NCBI RefSeq assembly: GCF_002443255.2
Contig: NW_019211458.1
Span: 16,983,939-17,047,938 of the forward strand
Length of the DNA: 64,000 nucleotides
DNA from: Varroa destructor
Taxonomy: Eukaryota; Arthropoda; Arachnida; Mesostigmata; Varroidae
Direction: 5' to 3'
This document shows, in pieces, positions 1-14,867 of the stretch; the first letter of the stretch is position 1, and each line of letters begins with the position of its first letter. The translations under genes were made by a program, and so were the position numbers. The notes under the pieces are model-generated. The model was not told the DNA's origin. It did not search any database and saw only the letters and a program-made list of their open reading frames with translations.

Positions 1-3000
1 TCAAGTCTATTATCAACGAGGGTACAAGTAAGCCAGCAAGGGCGTCCTAAACGTGGTCGGCCCGACGTACGCTGAAACAGTTCTTCGAAGTACATGTACT
101 AATATGGCAGCATTCCTGTGAGAGAAAATACTAGTGGCTGATAGACTCTTCGCTATGAGCTAATCTAGCTCATCATATAGAGAAAGACCTAGCAGAAGGA
201 CCAGGACTGCGGCTTAAACCGGCGACTAAAAGCGGTTTGAACCGGGTTGTGGGCTTGGTTTGTGTTTTGCCAGTAGCTTAGTGTGTGATAATGCGAGGAC
301 TGCAGATGACGATAAACATTGATCGTACGAGTACTTTGTACTGCTCGAATAATGATACAGTTACTACTAACTCGTGCTATAAAGAAGGCCGCAGCTCGTC
401 GTTTACGGTAGATAGGATATTATAGATTGTGCACATTTTGAAGGACTGCTTGCTGTAGCGGACATGCGTTCGTTAGCTATTCTTGTTACTAAAAAAATTT
501 GATTATTTCTCTAAAAAAAGGACGTAAGCTTACTGTAACGAAAGCAGAATGTTTATATTTAGAATAGTAAAAAATATCAAATATTAACAAATTTTTTGGG
601 GCCAAACAAACGTTTATTATGGTGACAAACTTATAAAATCAGCCCTCTGTGGCGTCGCCGCTTATCGTGCGGCTTCTGGATTTGTACGTTAGAACTGAAA
701 TCTTAGACTAGTAACTAGACTAAAAGTGTTAAAGATTCATCAAAAATAACAGGAAAAGTACGTTTGAATGATCTCGAAATGTGTATGCAAAATTTAGAAC
801 CGATGTCGAAATGCCATTATCTATCGCTCCATCTACGGTCACTGTTAGAAACATATCTGCTGACATAGATATCTGCTAAATTTGAGGAAGTATTTAAAAA
901 ATGACTTGTGGCCGGTTTCAGCGGAATGAAGTGAATAGAATAAATTCGTCCGTCAGAGGCGCCTAAGCCACTACGAGCAAGACGTTGCATCAAAAAATTC
1001 GTTTTTACTCAGGTGCCTCGTATAAACAAGCGAGATGAATGTCTATCCCGAATACCTGCGTAGAGGAGAGACTCTTAAAGAATCCGTCAAATAAATACCG
1101 AATATCTATGTGAGTTGCTCTGGTCAACTGGCCTTGTTGTCAAAGTTGCCAAAGTCGTCACCGCTTGAAGTGGCTGCGCGTAGAGCACGCTACAAATCTC
1201 ACTCTGCCCTCAAATCCTAATATCACTTTGCGCTTGGCAAGGCGAACGTGTCGTGAATTTCGAACGTTTTCGTGGCAAAGCAGGCAGTCCCCCTCAAAGC
1301 TTATCGACTAACATCCAATGCTTAGCGCAGTCATCACCAGCAAAATCTGTATCTTGTCGAATCTCAGCGAAAAGGAGAGCTCGCACGAAGGCACTGGCCT
1401 AGAAAGACATCCCTGCCTCGAGCCGCGTTCCATCCTACGCCATACCTACGGTAAAGCGCTCACAAGAAGAGAGCATTCGTCACAGCCCTATACCCCCTTG
1501 TACTCTTGACTATCCACGCACACCTACTGTGTATGTATCGAATTGAATGAAATTTGTTTCTCAATTGGAGCAACCATCCGTGCGTCTACATTACGCAACA
1601 CCCAAGAAACAGCCTACCAGCTATGGAGTGCACAAAGGGATCGACTCGCTGCCATATTCTTAAATCAAACATTCGAGCTAGATAAATGTTTAGGCTTTTT
1701 ATGCAAAATTGACATCGTTACGTTAATTGTACCATGATGTGACATAAATTTTTGCCTGTAGGGTTTTTGTATGGAGATAGTCATGCTTTTTGTATTACTT
1801 CGTCATTGTTTTTCCTCATTGACCAACCACCTTTTCTTAAGTCGTTCTAACAATGTATAGGGTTTAAAAATATTGAGAGTTGTTATAAGAAAATATACAC
1901 AATCTATTACATAAGATCTATAACGTGCGTTTTCGTATAATCCTCACTCTTTTTGCTCGTTACTGCTATATCTGCGCTCTAACGTTTTTTAGCGCATCAC
2001 ATTGCTGCGTGCGGTTTGCCCCACATGGCTGCGTCCATAGTCGGAAATTGCGCGACAGAGGGAGAGAGAGAGATAAGCACATATCATCAGATGCTCGGCT
2101 TACCGTTCTGGCTTATAATGAAGGCACCGAATCCAAGGATACAAAAAAAAACTAACTCTAAAAGAGTAGAACTACCAATCGCCAAGTAAAAGGACGAGCA
2201 AATATTTTAGATAAAGCTTATCGTTCTAGTGTCGAGCCACTTAAGTTGGGCGGCGCTAGTCGGTTCGCTAAACTGGGTTCGACGTACGAGTTAGGGTTTT
2301 GAGAGGTGGGTCGTCGTTAGAATCCGCCAAGCATAGCAGAAGCCATAGACCTGTAAGACGGCACACGAAAGCTGCACCGTCGTATAGAGAAATCCTATCG
2401 CTCACTAGCCTATTATAAGAGAGGAAGGAGCGGAAAACATGAAGGATCACAGGAGAGAAGAACAGAACTCACTAACGTCCCAGCATGTACGAACCATCCA
2501 TTGTCCGACGACGCTTCGTTCCATTCTTCTTGTAATGACGTAGCGTATAGAAGATAAAAGTATGATTAAAAAACATTTCTTATATTGCTAGGAACAATAG
2601 CCACGATAACTTGCATAATGTATTAAGGAAGCGATGATGAAAGTTATTGACGAGCTGAAACACCAAAAACGATTACGTGCAATAAACACTTGCTGCCAAG
2701 TTCCTCCTAGGAAAAAAGCAACTATTGTGTATTATCTATGGGCTTCACCAAATATACACATATCCAGTCAAGTACCTTTTTACTACCAAACAGCCAAATT
2801 ATACATGCAAACGCATTAGGTTCCTCACCAGACAAAAAAAAAAATTGCTTCAACTATCTAAAACCATTGAAGTATTTTAGTATCAGTTATTTTAGTGATG
2901 TAGTGATTTCGCATTTTTTTTTTTTTATTTTACAGGCTTACCATAAATAATAAGAGTAAGTATCTCATTTGGACGATCTCAAGGCGTACCAGTCGATTCA

Positions 3001-6000
3001 TTAATGCTGGCAAGCAGATACATCTATCCACCGAAATGCTAAAAGAAAAGGCATAATAGTGCAAACGGACTTAACAAAAACTCCCATGTATTCTAGTTAC
3101 TTCTAGGTGTTCTCTACAAATATAAGTTCAATAACATAGTTGACCTATATGTGACCGCCGTTTGTATGTATAGATTGTGTGGCTGCTTGTGTCTACTTAA
3201 AGAATCATCTCCACTGGACGATTGTTGTCCTCGTATAGTCGATCTATCGGCCATGGACCGGCTGTCCGCTACCCGTTCCAATTCGTTTACCTGTGGCAGT
3301 GTATGTATTCGAGCTGGCGTGACAAGTTGCGGCTTAAAAAGATGGATAGCTTTTTGCGCAACGATGACAAGCAGCGAGCTATGTCAGCGTAACTCCCCGA
3401 AATAGCCCTCCCCATTCCTCTTTGGACTCGCTTGCGGTCGAGTTGGCTTATCCTTTCGACCTGTTGCAGGCTCATTAGCCAGACCAAAGATGCCGACGGT
3501 TTTCAACGGTCGTCGCTTTCCCTTCTCTTCCTTGTCCTATCCCTTGTCCCTCCCTCTCGATCCGACGCGGCAAGTTCAAAATTTTACAGCTGCTCAAAAC
3601 TGTTTTTTGTTAGAAGCGTCCGAGCCCACTTTCCTGCTAATGTTAGTAATCTCAATCTAACCAGCTCCTAGCAACTAGCGAGCCGACTAGCAACCCCTCG
3701 TCCGTATTGCGAAAAGGAACCCACGCGTCTGGCTCAACAGACAGCTCCAGCCCAAGCCATCGCCGTTGCCTCTGCCGTTGACAACCACTCCTTTCGAGAG
3801 GTAAGCGTCCGCTCAGCGTGTCCTGTATCTCTGAGCGCCGCCTCCCTCCCCTCATGTATGGCCCAGTTACTTATAATAGCTTGTGCCATTGCAAAGATTG
3901 CTACTAACACACGCAAGCTCTAGGCAGAGCAGGCTATGCAAATAACCACGCGCTATAGCTGTTTTCCTACGGCGTTGCGCTTCAGCTTACGGTTCGCCTT
4001 GCCGTTAGTCCTATTACTATATGATTGTTGTCCTGTTTCGGCTACTATGATTGAATAAATCGCAAGTCATAACGTGGCAGCAGATGAACAGCTAAACGAC
4101 ATAAACCAAATTTTTTTTTTGGTCTTGAGCAAGAAGTTTCTCTACTCACAGGATTTAGATGCATCTAATTACAGGTTAGCCACATTTATCTTCTGGCAGT
4201 GTATATTCTTGTAATATACCGCTTGGCAGGGATGCCCGTTTGCGTGGCGGAGAGCGGGTACGAGTCACCTATTTTGTTTCGTTCAAATCGTTAGGATTCA
4301 GTAGAAGCAAAGCGCGAAGTTCAGTCTGTTAGAAAGTCAACATTTTGCTGGTAGTTGGTAATTGCTGTTTATACAGTAGCGTGGCTAATATTTAGACGTA
4401 AAGTTTGTCAGTGTTCCATGAATGTTTTCAGCTAAAAGCGGTATCCAGGAGCTCACGTCAAATCGCCGCTTGCGTCGCAGAGTCTAGAAATACGCGCTAT
4501 TACGAATATGTCTTTTGCAATGTATCGACCTCGAATGTATGCAACGTCACTCTTATTGTTCATCCCAGATCGTGGCGCGGATTCGGCGCAGCAGGTAGTC
4601 TACCTTAGGAAGTTAGTTTTAGCGAATGCGCCTCCAGGCTAAAACATTAGTATCGAGTTGTGGTTTATTGCCCACCATAGCTAGGAACAAGCCCATACAT
4701 AGTCATCCTTCAGGCCTCACTGGAAGCAAGCAGCAGGTGGCTTTGGATCACTTTTAATGAGACGAAGAATTTTGAAAATCGAAACGCCAGGAGATTGGGG
4801 AGGCATCAGTAGCGCTAGGTGACGTCATATGTTAAACACTACGTTTGGCCTAGAAAAAGCAGCAGCAGCAGCAGCAGAATGGGCTCATAAAGGGGTACGC
4901 CAACAGGTGGTGCGAGTCGGTTTGCGTTGTAAAAATGTTGAAATCTCTATACGACCCGCACCTACACGTTCATAGTGCTAGGAAGAGAAAAACAGAAAGG
5001 CACCACGGTCACAGCATTTACCACTGCAGCCCATGCTAGCTTCGAGTTGAGGTTGTAGACTTGGACGGCTTGGTAAAAGCGTCAGGTTTGGCTTCAGCCC
5101 AGGTTACCCTTCCCAAGCTCAGCATAGATCAGTCGGCAGTTTTGGATCACTCTTACTCTCTAACACACACACACATTCAGATGCAAATGAGTACGCCTTC
5201 ATCTCCTTCTATCTTTTTGGCTAACAGCAGTTGGGCCTGTGCCCATCTAAATTAGTTGTTTCTCAACCGCATTGGATTCGAGGTTTTTCCCCGTCACCCC
5301 TCAAATATCACCTCAATCGGCTCTACAAGTCTCAAAACAGCAGCATATTTCACCTTCATGGGAAAAAAGAGGGCATCGGGTCTGTTTGTCTCGTTCACTA
5401 AGCGCATTCTCTTTTCTGGCCTCCGCTTACGCCTGGAACTACTTTCTAAACTGCTCATTCATTACCGATCTGCGTGTACGATCTCTGAACCTTTCTACGG
5501 CGATTACTATAGATGCAGCGATAGAGTGGATGTAGCTCTTTTACACAGTGAAAGAAGGACAAAAGAAGGACAAGTATCGTAACGATTGGCACAAGGTCGC
5601 TAGCTGTAAGGTGTTGAACCCTTAGTTAGTGGCGTAACGAGACAGCCAAGGGAGTCGGAGAAACATTCCGGTATCGGCCGTTGATTAAGCTTAGTGTAAA
5701 ATTTTTATAGTCTATGCTGCCAATGAAAATAACGTGTAGATTTGCATGGAATAGTAGCTATGAATGTACCTGCCCCTATACCTCATACGCAAAACCGGAT
5801 TTGAGATGGATGTAATGCTAAGCAAACTCAAACCTCTGCATGGAACGTATCCAGTAATCGAATGTTGATCTTCTCGTTTGAACTCTCCTTGTTGATCCCT
5901 TACGTGGCGGAAGTCGCATGACCATGAAGACAACGAGACGACTATATTACATTGCTCACCTGTACGTAACTGCGTAGTATGTGCTATTAAATAAAGTTAC

Positions 6001-8187
6001 ATTTCTCATGTAAATCGTCAGCAAGTGGTGTAAAGAAGACAGGTACATTTTGTGACCCGTTTGGGGATAACTACGGTATATGGCAATGATAGAAGGCTAA
6101 CGCACCTGTCATTTTTGCCGTTTGCAGTCAGTCTGATGGCTGGTAGGAGCAACGTGATAGGTGGCGGCACTTGTTGGCGTCCTCCATGCACTCCTCACCC
6201 TATATTCTTCGCACACACGCATTTTCTCTGCGTAGAATTGATCCTAAAAGCCCTCCCTTCATTCAACGTCGTTCATAAAGAAAGTACATAAATGCCTTTA
6301 AATGGTCAGTCTGCCCAGTCTAATACTGTACACTGCCGAGGCTGGCGCAGGTTCGGAAAAAAACATATGAATGTACTGGACGGGAAGAGGGGGCGACCTA
6401 AGAGTTAGATGTATGTAAAGAAAGAAACATGAGTGAGCACCAATGGGCTTGGCGATTACTATGCCTAAAACCACTGACCATGGACCCTGAACGCTACGGC
6501 CGCGACTGTGTCGCTGTTGAGCTAGCTTTCCAACCCCTGCTTCCGTCTGTTGAGGGCTAAACGGTAGTTGCCGCTTAACGTCTAGCCGGCTCTTCAAATA
6601 GCCCCAGGTGCCTTTATAACTGGGGCTGGCAACGCCCATCTATGGGGCAATGTGTACTCACCCAACGCAGCGGGTGCCGGCCCGACGGCCAACAAACGCT
6701 GCCCAGAGAGCCGCAATTGCTAAGTGCTGCTCAAACACCGAGCTCTTCGGTGTGCCGCCTACCCCCAAAAGCATAGTCGAACGATGGGTATGGGCTGAGA
6801 GGCTGAGAAAATGGGGCGAAGTGGGACAGAGCAGACCACTTCCTGTGTAAGAGTTACAAAGGCTGCGCTAAATAAGTCTTGACGATGAAGAGCGAAACGT
6901 AAGTAAGATAGAGAGGAGAGAGCGGAGGGGGCATTCCATGGTCAGAGCAAAAGGGTGCTGGGGTGACGAAGCTGTCCCTAGTTCAGCTAGTAGTCGACGT
7001 AACTTTGACTCGGCAAGCGAAAAGCAGTTGCTGTGGTTGAGATGAGCGGCAACCACGCACGACCCCGTGACCACAGCGGAGAACTTGCCTTCCATGGTCC
7101 ACCAATGCCAAGCAGCAACTCCAGACACGAGACTACCATTGTAGACAGCCAAAAGTACGACAAAGAACAACAGGTTGCGTGAATTGGTCACGAGGCTTGG
7201 GAACGAAGGCACGTCTATAGTTATTGGTGTGATAGTGTACACAGTATTTGGAAACCAATTCAAAGCATCCATGACGTTCAAGGAATTTATCCAGTCTTTT
7301 ACGGAGATCTAAGGTGTCACCAAAGAAACGCAACCTTACGGTAGCTTTGTTTTTAAGGTATTCAGGAGGTCTCGCAACTTCATAGAATTACGTTCTTGAA
7401 GCATATACACACACATTTAGCGTCGTACGCAAATAATTGGTTAACCCTGTAGCAATCGCTGTCAGGAATATTTTTTCTTTTTCCGGACGCAATAGAAGTT
7501 CTATACCAACAACATGGCACCGAAGCTAAATTATCCTCAAGTGTATGAGCTGACACGATCTTGCCTTTTATAAGGATAACGGTCATTTCGTCTGTAGGTC
7601 GACTAGAATTATCGAGCTTTTTACGGAGGTACCGGTTTTACATCCTCATTTGCGGGTTGACCGAACCATTTCTTCTGTATAAAATAGAGCAATTGAACTT
7701 TAGATCAAGGCCACAAACGATAGACTGCATTAAATATAGATGCTATGAGCCAGCAAAACTAGGCCAATCTAGTTGATGGTTTACCCTATGTAAAAAGTAT
7801 TGAGTCCGTTTTCCGGAGTGCGCCTAACGGTAATGCTAAATCCACAATATGCTTAACGTATAGTATATGCTTAGAAGTCAAAATGAGAACATTAAAATAG
7901 ATAGTATTATCGTTGCGGCCGCGCCGTGGCCGGTTGTGTATATCGCTCTAGTTCTGTCTCTAGTAGTACGGATCTTGCAACGACAGAAGCTAAGAGAGCT
8001 AGATAGGCGCAAGGCCAACGCGACAGACGAAAACTAGGACGAAAGGGAATGGCCTGAGAGTAGACGGGAGCGCTACCGGAGACTGCGTAGACCAACAAGT
8101 TGGATAAAATAACGGGATTTCGGATGTTCGGCTGAGCCCCAATACTAGTGGAGGCAGCAGGGCCGTTAGCTTTGTCGGGCAGCTTCG
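1..8187. other. gene-free stretch
   Basis: I see no gene here. It holds an (AGC)n repeat at 4858, a short CA repeat near 5163, a GA-rich run near 2057 and A/T homopolymers, including a T-run with acceptor-like TTTTACAG near 2935. The open frames are short, overlap on both strands and match no family I know. Confidence 0.6.
4858..4877. repeat. (AGC)n microsatellite
   Basis: About seven uninterrupted AGC units, not inside a recognised coding exon. Confidence 0.95.
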
Positions 8188-8331
8188 CAGCTGGCCTCGG
8201 CCCGCTCGGTTCCAGCCATGTAACTGCTGGCTGGACTGAATGTAGGTGGCACAGCAGGCAACAATGCTAAGCGCTGCAGCTGTACAGCTGCAGCTTCTCT
8301 GCACGGCTTGTTGCTCTGCTGTAGTCAGCTG
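8188..8331. promoter_or_regulatory. CAGCTG E-box cluster with a 22-bp perfect palindrome
   Basis: Four CAGCTG hexamers start at 8188, 8277, 8285 and 8326. The middle two lie in a perfect palindrome at 8273-8294 (arms GCTGCAGCTGT/ACAGCTGCAGC). CAGCTG is a bHLH-type E-box. The local DNA is GC-rich. A regulatory role is inference. It could also be chance in a GC-rich, CTG-rich stretch. Confidence 0.35.
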
Positions 8332-11300
8332 GTGAGAGTTAGATGGGATTCGTTTATTTGACGCAACCCGCTGCTTCGCTGGTGTTGGTCGGGTCAACCC
8401 CAACCTAACCCGGCGTCCGCCCATTTCGCTGGAGCCGACTAGACCGGTCCAGGCCGTCCGTCGGTTAGTCGGCTCCTTATGATTGTACATGTGTTTGACT
8501 GTTCGCGAACGGAAGTTTTAGGGGTTTCTGTAGAGGGTTTTGTGTCCCTAAAAAGAGAGAGGCGGATACGCCACGTTCGGACGTGGTGATGGAGATGACC
8601 GAAGCTTGGTGAACTACCGGAGTCGCGTGTCGTTGCATCTGGGTTCGCTGATCGAATTTCTGTTTAGAGCAACCGAGAAGGCGAGGCAAGCCGGAAGCCG
8701 ACGGACGAGGCGATCCCACCGATCCTTCAACTTTCAGTCGGTGAACCGATTTTAATGAACAGCAATGCCTTAGGAAGAGGCAGCCGTGGTTGCAGCCAGT
8801 AGCAAAGGCGCCATCATTACGCTTGACAGAAGTTACGATATTAGAAACAGTCGCAATCGTATTAGATGTAATAGTAGCAACGCACAAAGGTGAGGAATAG
8901 CGGGGGCAACCGGCAAACTGCTCTGTCCTGGTCGACGGCTGGATGACTGACTGACTGACCCCGCCTACATACGATCATACGTACTTTATATAGGTAAATT
9001 GCTACATGACGTTGGTAGTGGGCGGCAAGCCCAGGTATTTGGATCAGCGAAACAATACAGAACACACCTGGCTATATTTACGAGGGGAAATCGAGTTGCA
9101 CTCAAGAAGACACAGACTGGTAGGCTGGTGNNNNNNNNNNNNNNNNNNNNNNNNNNNNNNNNNNNNNNNNNNNNNNNNNNNNNNNNNNNNNNNNNNNNNN
9201 NNNNNNNNNNNNNNNNNNNNNNNNNNNNNNGAGAGAGAGAGATTATCGTCGATAGTGGGATAAAACGACCTTAGGTGCTCAATGCGAAATATTATAAGAT
9301 AATAATAGTATGCTGTTATATGATAAGTACGACCTGGATTCTTGGCATTGGTATTGTAGCAATCTTGCAGTTCTTAGTCGCACGCGACTACATAATAATT
9401 TGTATTCTATTATACTTAACTGACATTATTTTTTAGCAGAATACCGCAATACAAAGAAAACGTCACAAAAAATACATAAAAGAACAGTAATAAACATATC
9501 TGATGTTCACCTCTGTATCTGTTTGATAAAGATAATTAATTTTGTAGCATGACGCTAAGCATAAGACATTATTTCCTCTTAAATTTGCCTTTTCTACGAT
9601 GTAAGGACTACGGTAAAGCAATGCACCTACTGAACATTAGTGCACCTACACAAAATATTACTGTTTGAGCTCTTCTGTAAAGCGCTTGACCAATACCAGT
9701 TTGTCTCAGCCAGCAGTTGCGATGCCGAGGACAAAACCTTTGAACGGGAGGGGACGCGTGGGATTCGAGCTAGACACCGCCCGAAGACGAACGCTCATAG
9801 GACATGTAGTAGCTCAGTCAGAAGTGCCTGAAGTAATTGATAACTCCCTAAGGAACTAATTACGCCTAACGGGAAGTGGGGAAGAAAGGCACGACTAAGG
9901 AATCGCAGGGCAATGTGAGCAGGAGCCTGGTAGTGAGAGGAGCTCACGCAGGACGCAAACTGCAAACAACCATGGCAACTCAGAGGGCGATAGCGCAGGC
10001 AGGTTTAGGGTTGCCAATGCCCCGAAAGGCTTGACAGCGCTCTACCAATTCGTGTTTCCTGAGTTGTTCTTCCTATCTAAGAAAACGCCCAGTTTGCGTG
10101 GTCGAACTAGTTACACGCCTTACCGACATGCGATACCGCGAATCATTTCGGGTTAGCTAGAATCGGATAACTTGCTAGACAGTTTGTTGCCACGAATGTT
10201 GATGGCCTGATAGACAGTGTCGATCGACTGCAACTAGACTGTCAGCATGTTCGGATAGAGGCCAAATAGAATCAAGGATGACTTTGGAAACCTAAAAGCG
10301 ATCTGTTTCGGATCACGGTCAACCCGACCCGCTGCGATGGCCTAACAAGCACAATAGGCACGTTGCTGGTATCTATCAATATCGGGGTACTATGAAAGGT
10401 ACCTAATAGAAAACTGGACTAAGGCCCAGTAGGAGCTTGACACAGTCAATACGATGACAGACAGCAGTAGGCGGCGGTGGTCTCGAGTTTGAGGGTCGGG
10501 GGGCAGCGCCAATTAAAAAGTTTGACTGGTGTGCAGATCAAAGTAAACATTGACTTGGTGACGCTACCATATCTCTTATCAAAAAACAGATGGCACAAAT
10601 ACATGTAAACATACTTGCGTACGCTCATAAAGCCAGAGACAGAACCCATGAATTAGTCCGTCACGTAGTATCTTTAGCTAATGTCTATAGCATGCGCTAT
10701 ATTGTGTACCATAAAAATACCACTATCTTCTATGATAGTTTAGCCATAACGCAGGTCGTAGGCCATCCAATTTATCCTCATCCTATAACTAACTGATTAG
10801 TCATTTCGGTCAGCAAAGCCGTTGACAATCTATAAAAATCATTAATTTTTTTTTGTATCACTAGTCACACTTTGCTTATAATGACTGATTGGATACATTT
10901 CTTAGATCCAGCAAATCTGCATATTTACATGTATGTAGAACTCTTTCGAATTACGAAACAAAAGCGCTGATACCTCAGGAGCGTTTCATTACGTTGACGT
11001 TCCGCTCAACGCTGTCTTATATTAGAGAGATGAGTTGTCGTGTACGGACCCGATTAAACTGTTGGTGTGCTTTCTGAATTTTTAATATTTTCACGGGACC
11101 TGAACTTAAGCTAATTAACGATTGGCAGTTATTAAATACTGATAGACGTTCAAAAGCTAAATACATAATCACCTTACGGTCCCGGTACTGGAGATGCGAG
11201 TTGAAAATGTGAGTCTATATATACTATTCTATTTTATGTTAAATAACTGACCCCAATTTCTGCAACTAAACCATAGATAATGTATAGGGTTATTAAAGAT

Positions 11301-14300
11301 TTATAGTTACTACAATAAGGCTGTTTCTACAAGGTGTGATGAATCTTGTACATTAGTGAAGACGCCTATATCATCTATTGAACAGACCCCTGTTGTCCCG
11401 CAAAGCTATCGTGCTGATCCACGAATGTATTTCGTTTCTTTTTTCTTAAACTTACCGAGACTCATTAATAAGTTAACAATAAAATCGCCAATTCCTATTT
11501 GATTATGATAATTTCGGGTATTTGAGTTTTTTGGCATAGGATTAAACTGACATCCTCCGTCCTCCAATACATGCGTTGCCTATAAGCATCAATTGTTCGT
11601 CCATACAGTCTTTTCGGCTGACTCCGAAATAAGCGTGCCATATATGAATATTTGCAAAATTGACACCTTTATCGGCTGACCGGTTGACATTTGTGTACTC
11701 TTTCGAGTAACGATATTTCTTTGAAGCGACCGGACCACCGAAATGTACCTTCGTTATAGTATTAGTACTTCATATTATCCTAGGAGTGCTGCCTGCATTG
11801 AATCAGCCGCGACTCCTCATTTGCTCCTGCTCTGATCTTTCAGCTGTCACCCTCACTGCCTCCGCTAACGTTACAACGGCAACGTCTCTGTTGGTCTTTC
11901 TACTGAATATAAACAGATTGTTTATTAGCGTTGTCGTCATTAATTAGCTGACTGGCAGCCGCACAGACCGGTATGTTATCATGCGAAGACCTGGGACCTG
12001 CCAGCTACCAGGACAAACAGAAATACGTATATGCTGATGAAAATGGGCGGTGCTAAGTATACGAAGGCTTTAGCGGGGAGAGCCACGCGGCGACTTTCAG
12101 AATTTCAACTGCGCGTAGCAACGGTGACAGGCTTCTTCTTCTCAGCACGAACAGGTCTCTCCAGTGTATTACCACATCCGAAGAATATTCCCTTTGGAAT
12201 AAGCTTTAGTTCGACCGCATCTTCTGCCGGCCATGTTTGCTGTCGCTATCGGCCTGGCTAAAAACTTCGAATTACGAACCACCACCCGCAAACGAAGTTA
12301 TCCGCCGCCCCCGCGACACTTAGCGGCACCCTTGACCGAACTGGCAATACCCTCTTTCTGTTACGCCCCAAAGAAAAGGCACTATATCGAGAGATTGAAA
12401 CGGCAGTCCAACCCATTGGCATTTCACTGGGTGAAGTTGCGCTATGCTGCCAAACATGTCAAAATCTCAACGTTTCCTTGTGTAGTTGTTATAGCATTGA
12501 TATTGTTGTTGTTAGAAGTTGTAACTTACAAGGCTCTCTGGGCTTTGTCATGTGGTGTGGTTGAGTATACTAATATAAGCGATAAGGCAAATAGTACTTT
12601 GTAATAAGAGTTGTCCTCTGTCATAACTTCAAAGAACAACACTTACACAATCGTAAGCAATGTGTTGATGACACTGGAATATGAAGAGCAAGACACCTCA
12701 TAGGGAGGATCTGAAGTTGGACTAACTTTTCCTGTTTTGGCAACAGAATAACAAAAGTAACGTAACGGTGAAGCGTTCTAAACTAAAATTTCAAATACTT
12801 ATGTATCGAACAATAGACGTTTCCCAGTTGTGCATAATTCGATTTTTAACCCCTCCAAGTAATTTTTGGATTTATTCAAATTTGCTTCTTGATATTCTAT
12901 TGTGTATAGGGTATACATAACTATATTTTTTTCTATTTCGTACACTAAACATTTTTTTACATTTATAGTAGTAACCGCTATGCCAGTTATCTAGTACCTT
13001 TTTTTTTATTACCAAACATACGCTGATTTTGAAATGCATGTATGCACGGCATGGCACAAGCAATCAGGGAACAATTAGATTTGAATTTATTTTTGCAGCT
13101 TGTATTTTGTTATGTATTATCAAATACAGGGATACACAAAGGCTATCTCTTCTACCTAAATACCTATTATCACAACTTCAAGCAAATTTCGCCTAGCGAA
13201 AATCTGTTCTTTGAGGCTTCTATTATGGCTGAGCTTGGGGATCCAATCAATCATAAGCCACACTAATAGCTTCCCAGACGCCCTTTTGAAGATGACACTA
13301 ACTGCTCCGTTTCTAATTAAGTTGTAGAGACCAGACATTTAAACTGGCGAACATCGAAAACAAAGAACAGCTCGTATCGCATAATTTTGGACGACTCTAA
13401 GCTTCTTAATGATTTCTTCCTGCTGCGGCCGCTATGTCTTATATTACTAGTCTGACCACTATTAACGCTTAATTGAAACACATCAACAGTCGCACCTGCT
13501 TCTTTCCTTTGTTCCTTTTGGATTGTCTGTGACCTTCGCCGTTTTTTTCCTACTATCCCAATCGAGGCAGCAGACAAGGCGGAGACCTGTTCATTCGCCG
13601 GAAGTAGACTACAGAAGTCAATTCTCTGCTTTGGAGACGGCAAAGCAACGTCAAATACACTTGGATCTTTGGTCTCATTCGACGTCTCTTGGGGATCAGT
13701 GGCTGTCGTTCTGGCCAGAAAAGGGGAAGACTGAAGGGGGCGCATTGGACAGGATAGAATGGGAAAATGAGCACCAAACCCCCAGAGATTGCTTGAGTCC
13801 TACCGCCACTGTTTGCTTTGTTTCCTCCCGTCTCGTCGGCAGGCGGAAGCGATAACTAAGGGATGAGAAAGACGGAGCTTGTCGACTCGTCTGCCTATGA
13901 GGATATATTTGTAGGGACGCGAAAAGCGTCTCCTCTGTCTTCCGACACGGCAACAAAAGAAAACGAGGAAAAGAGAGCTATGGTTACCAAATCAACTGGA
14001 CATCAACAGTTGAGGGAGATAAGTTTGCTAAGGGGATTCGGCAGAAGACACATCTTGGGATAAGGGGACCAAACCGGGTGGGGTGGGAGGAAGATGGTCG
14101 AACAACAGTGGAGCAACTTGGCCTAACAATATAGAAGACCTGTGAGTCATTCGTCGCTGCATCAGCGCTCATTCACCCCTCGCTTGCAGTCATTTTAGGT
14201 CAGCAATCAACTGCAAAGAAGCGACCTGATCGCCGCAAAATAGTAGTGGATAGTAACCATAGCTGACAAACGTACCCTGTAATGGTTGCCGTTTATGGCG

Positions 14301-14867
14301 TGGCCGTTATTGCTTTATATACATACTTCTAACTATTCTCTCCAATCCAAGTCTTTTTCAAGCAGAGCTGTCCGAAGCCCATCAGCGGACCAGCTTTTAA
14401 TAGCTGTGAAATCATTTGTTATGAAAGACATCTCTGTGCGGGTGCCGTTTCAGCTTTTAGCCTCAATTGCGCAGTGGTCTTTACAGTTTACAGAACAGCA
14501 ATTGCCATTATTATAGACGCACTTCCCGCCGGGCAACAGGTGGTTATGGAAAGATGGACTCTGCCAGGGGAGCTGGGAAGACAGATAGAATGGGTGGGCA
14601 AATCAAGGCTCGTGGAAGGCCAATAGAGGCAACAGGTGACTGCGGTGCTATTCGAAAGGGCCATGGCTGATGAACAGATGTCCTTTCCTACGGAAAGCAT
14701 TGCCAGACGAGATTTTTCATAAACTTTAATTTTAGTATTTATAGGAATTGTCAGACCTAAAATGGGACTTTGAAATTACGAGGCATGTAACGAATATCGT
14801 AAAGCGTCAACCGGCCATCAGTGATCTGAAAACGGTAACTGCTGTTTCTTATATTGTCTGCTAATGT
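8332..14867. other. gene-free stretch with one gap
   Basis: It contains the 100-N gap at 9131 and otherwise AT-rich single-copy-looking DNA. The longer open frames at 12.2-12.6 kb and 13.3-13.85 kb lie on opposite strands or overlap in several frames and show no recognisable domain, so they are not called. Confidence 0.55.
9131..9230. other. assembly gap (100 N), followed by a GA repeat
   Basis: Exactly 100 N, a placeholder length. GAGAGAGAGA follows at once, so the missing DNA probably includes a GA microsatellite. Apparent open frames across it are not real. Confidence 0.99.

Noticed and set aside
9807..9860. TAGTAGCTCAGTCAGAAG, resembling a tRNA D-arm
   Set aside because: No T-arm follows at the expected distance, and the nearest T-loop-like motif lies on the wrong side.
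12031..12604. Two consecutive plus-strand frames (76 and 123 codons)
   Set aside because: They overlap in different frames, and the translations match no family I recognise. There is no sign of codon bias beyond base composition.
13317..13855. Overlapping open frames of 110-142 codons on both strands
   Set aside because: Frames on opposite strands overlap, the translations are low in recognisable structure, and no splice or start context favours one. They are treated as chance.
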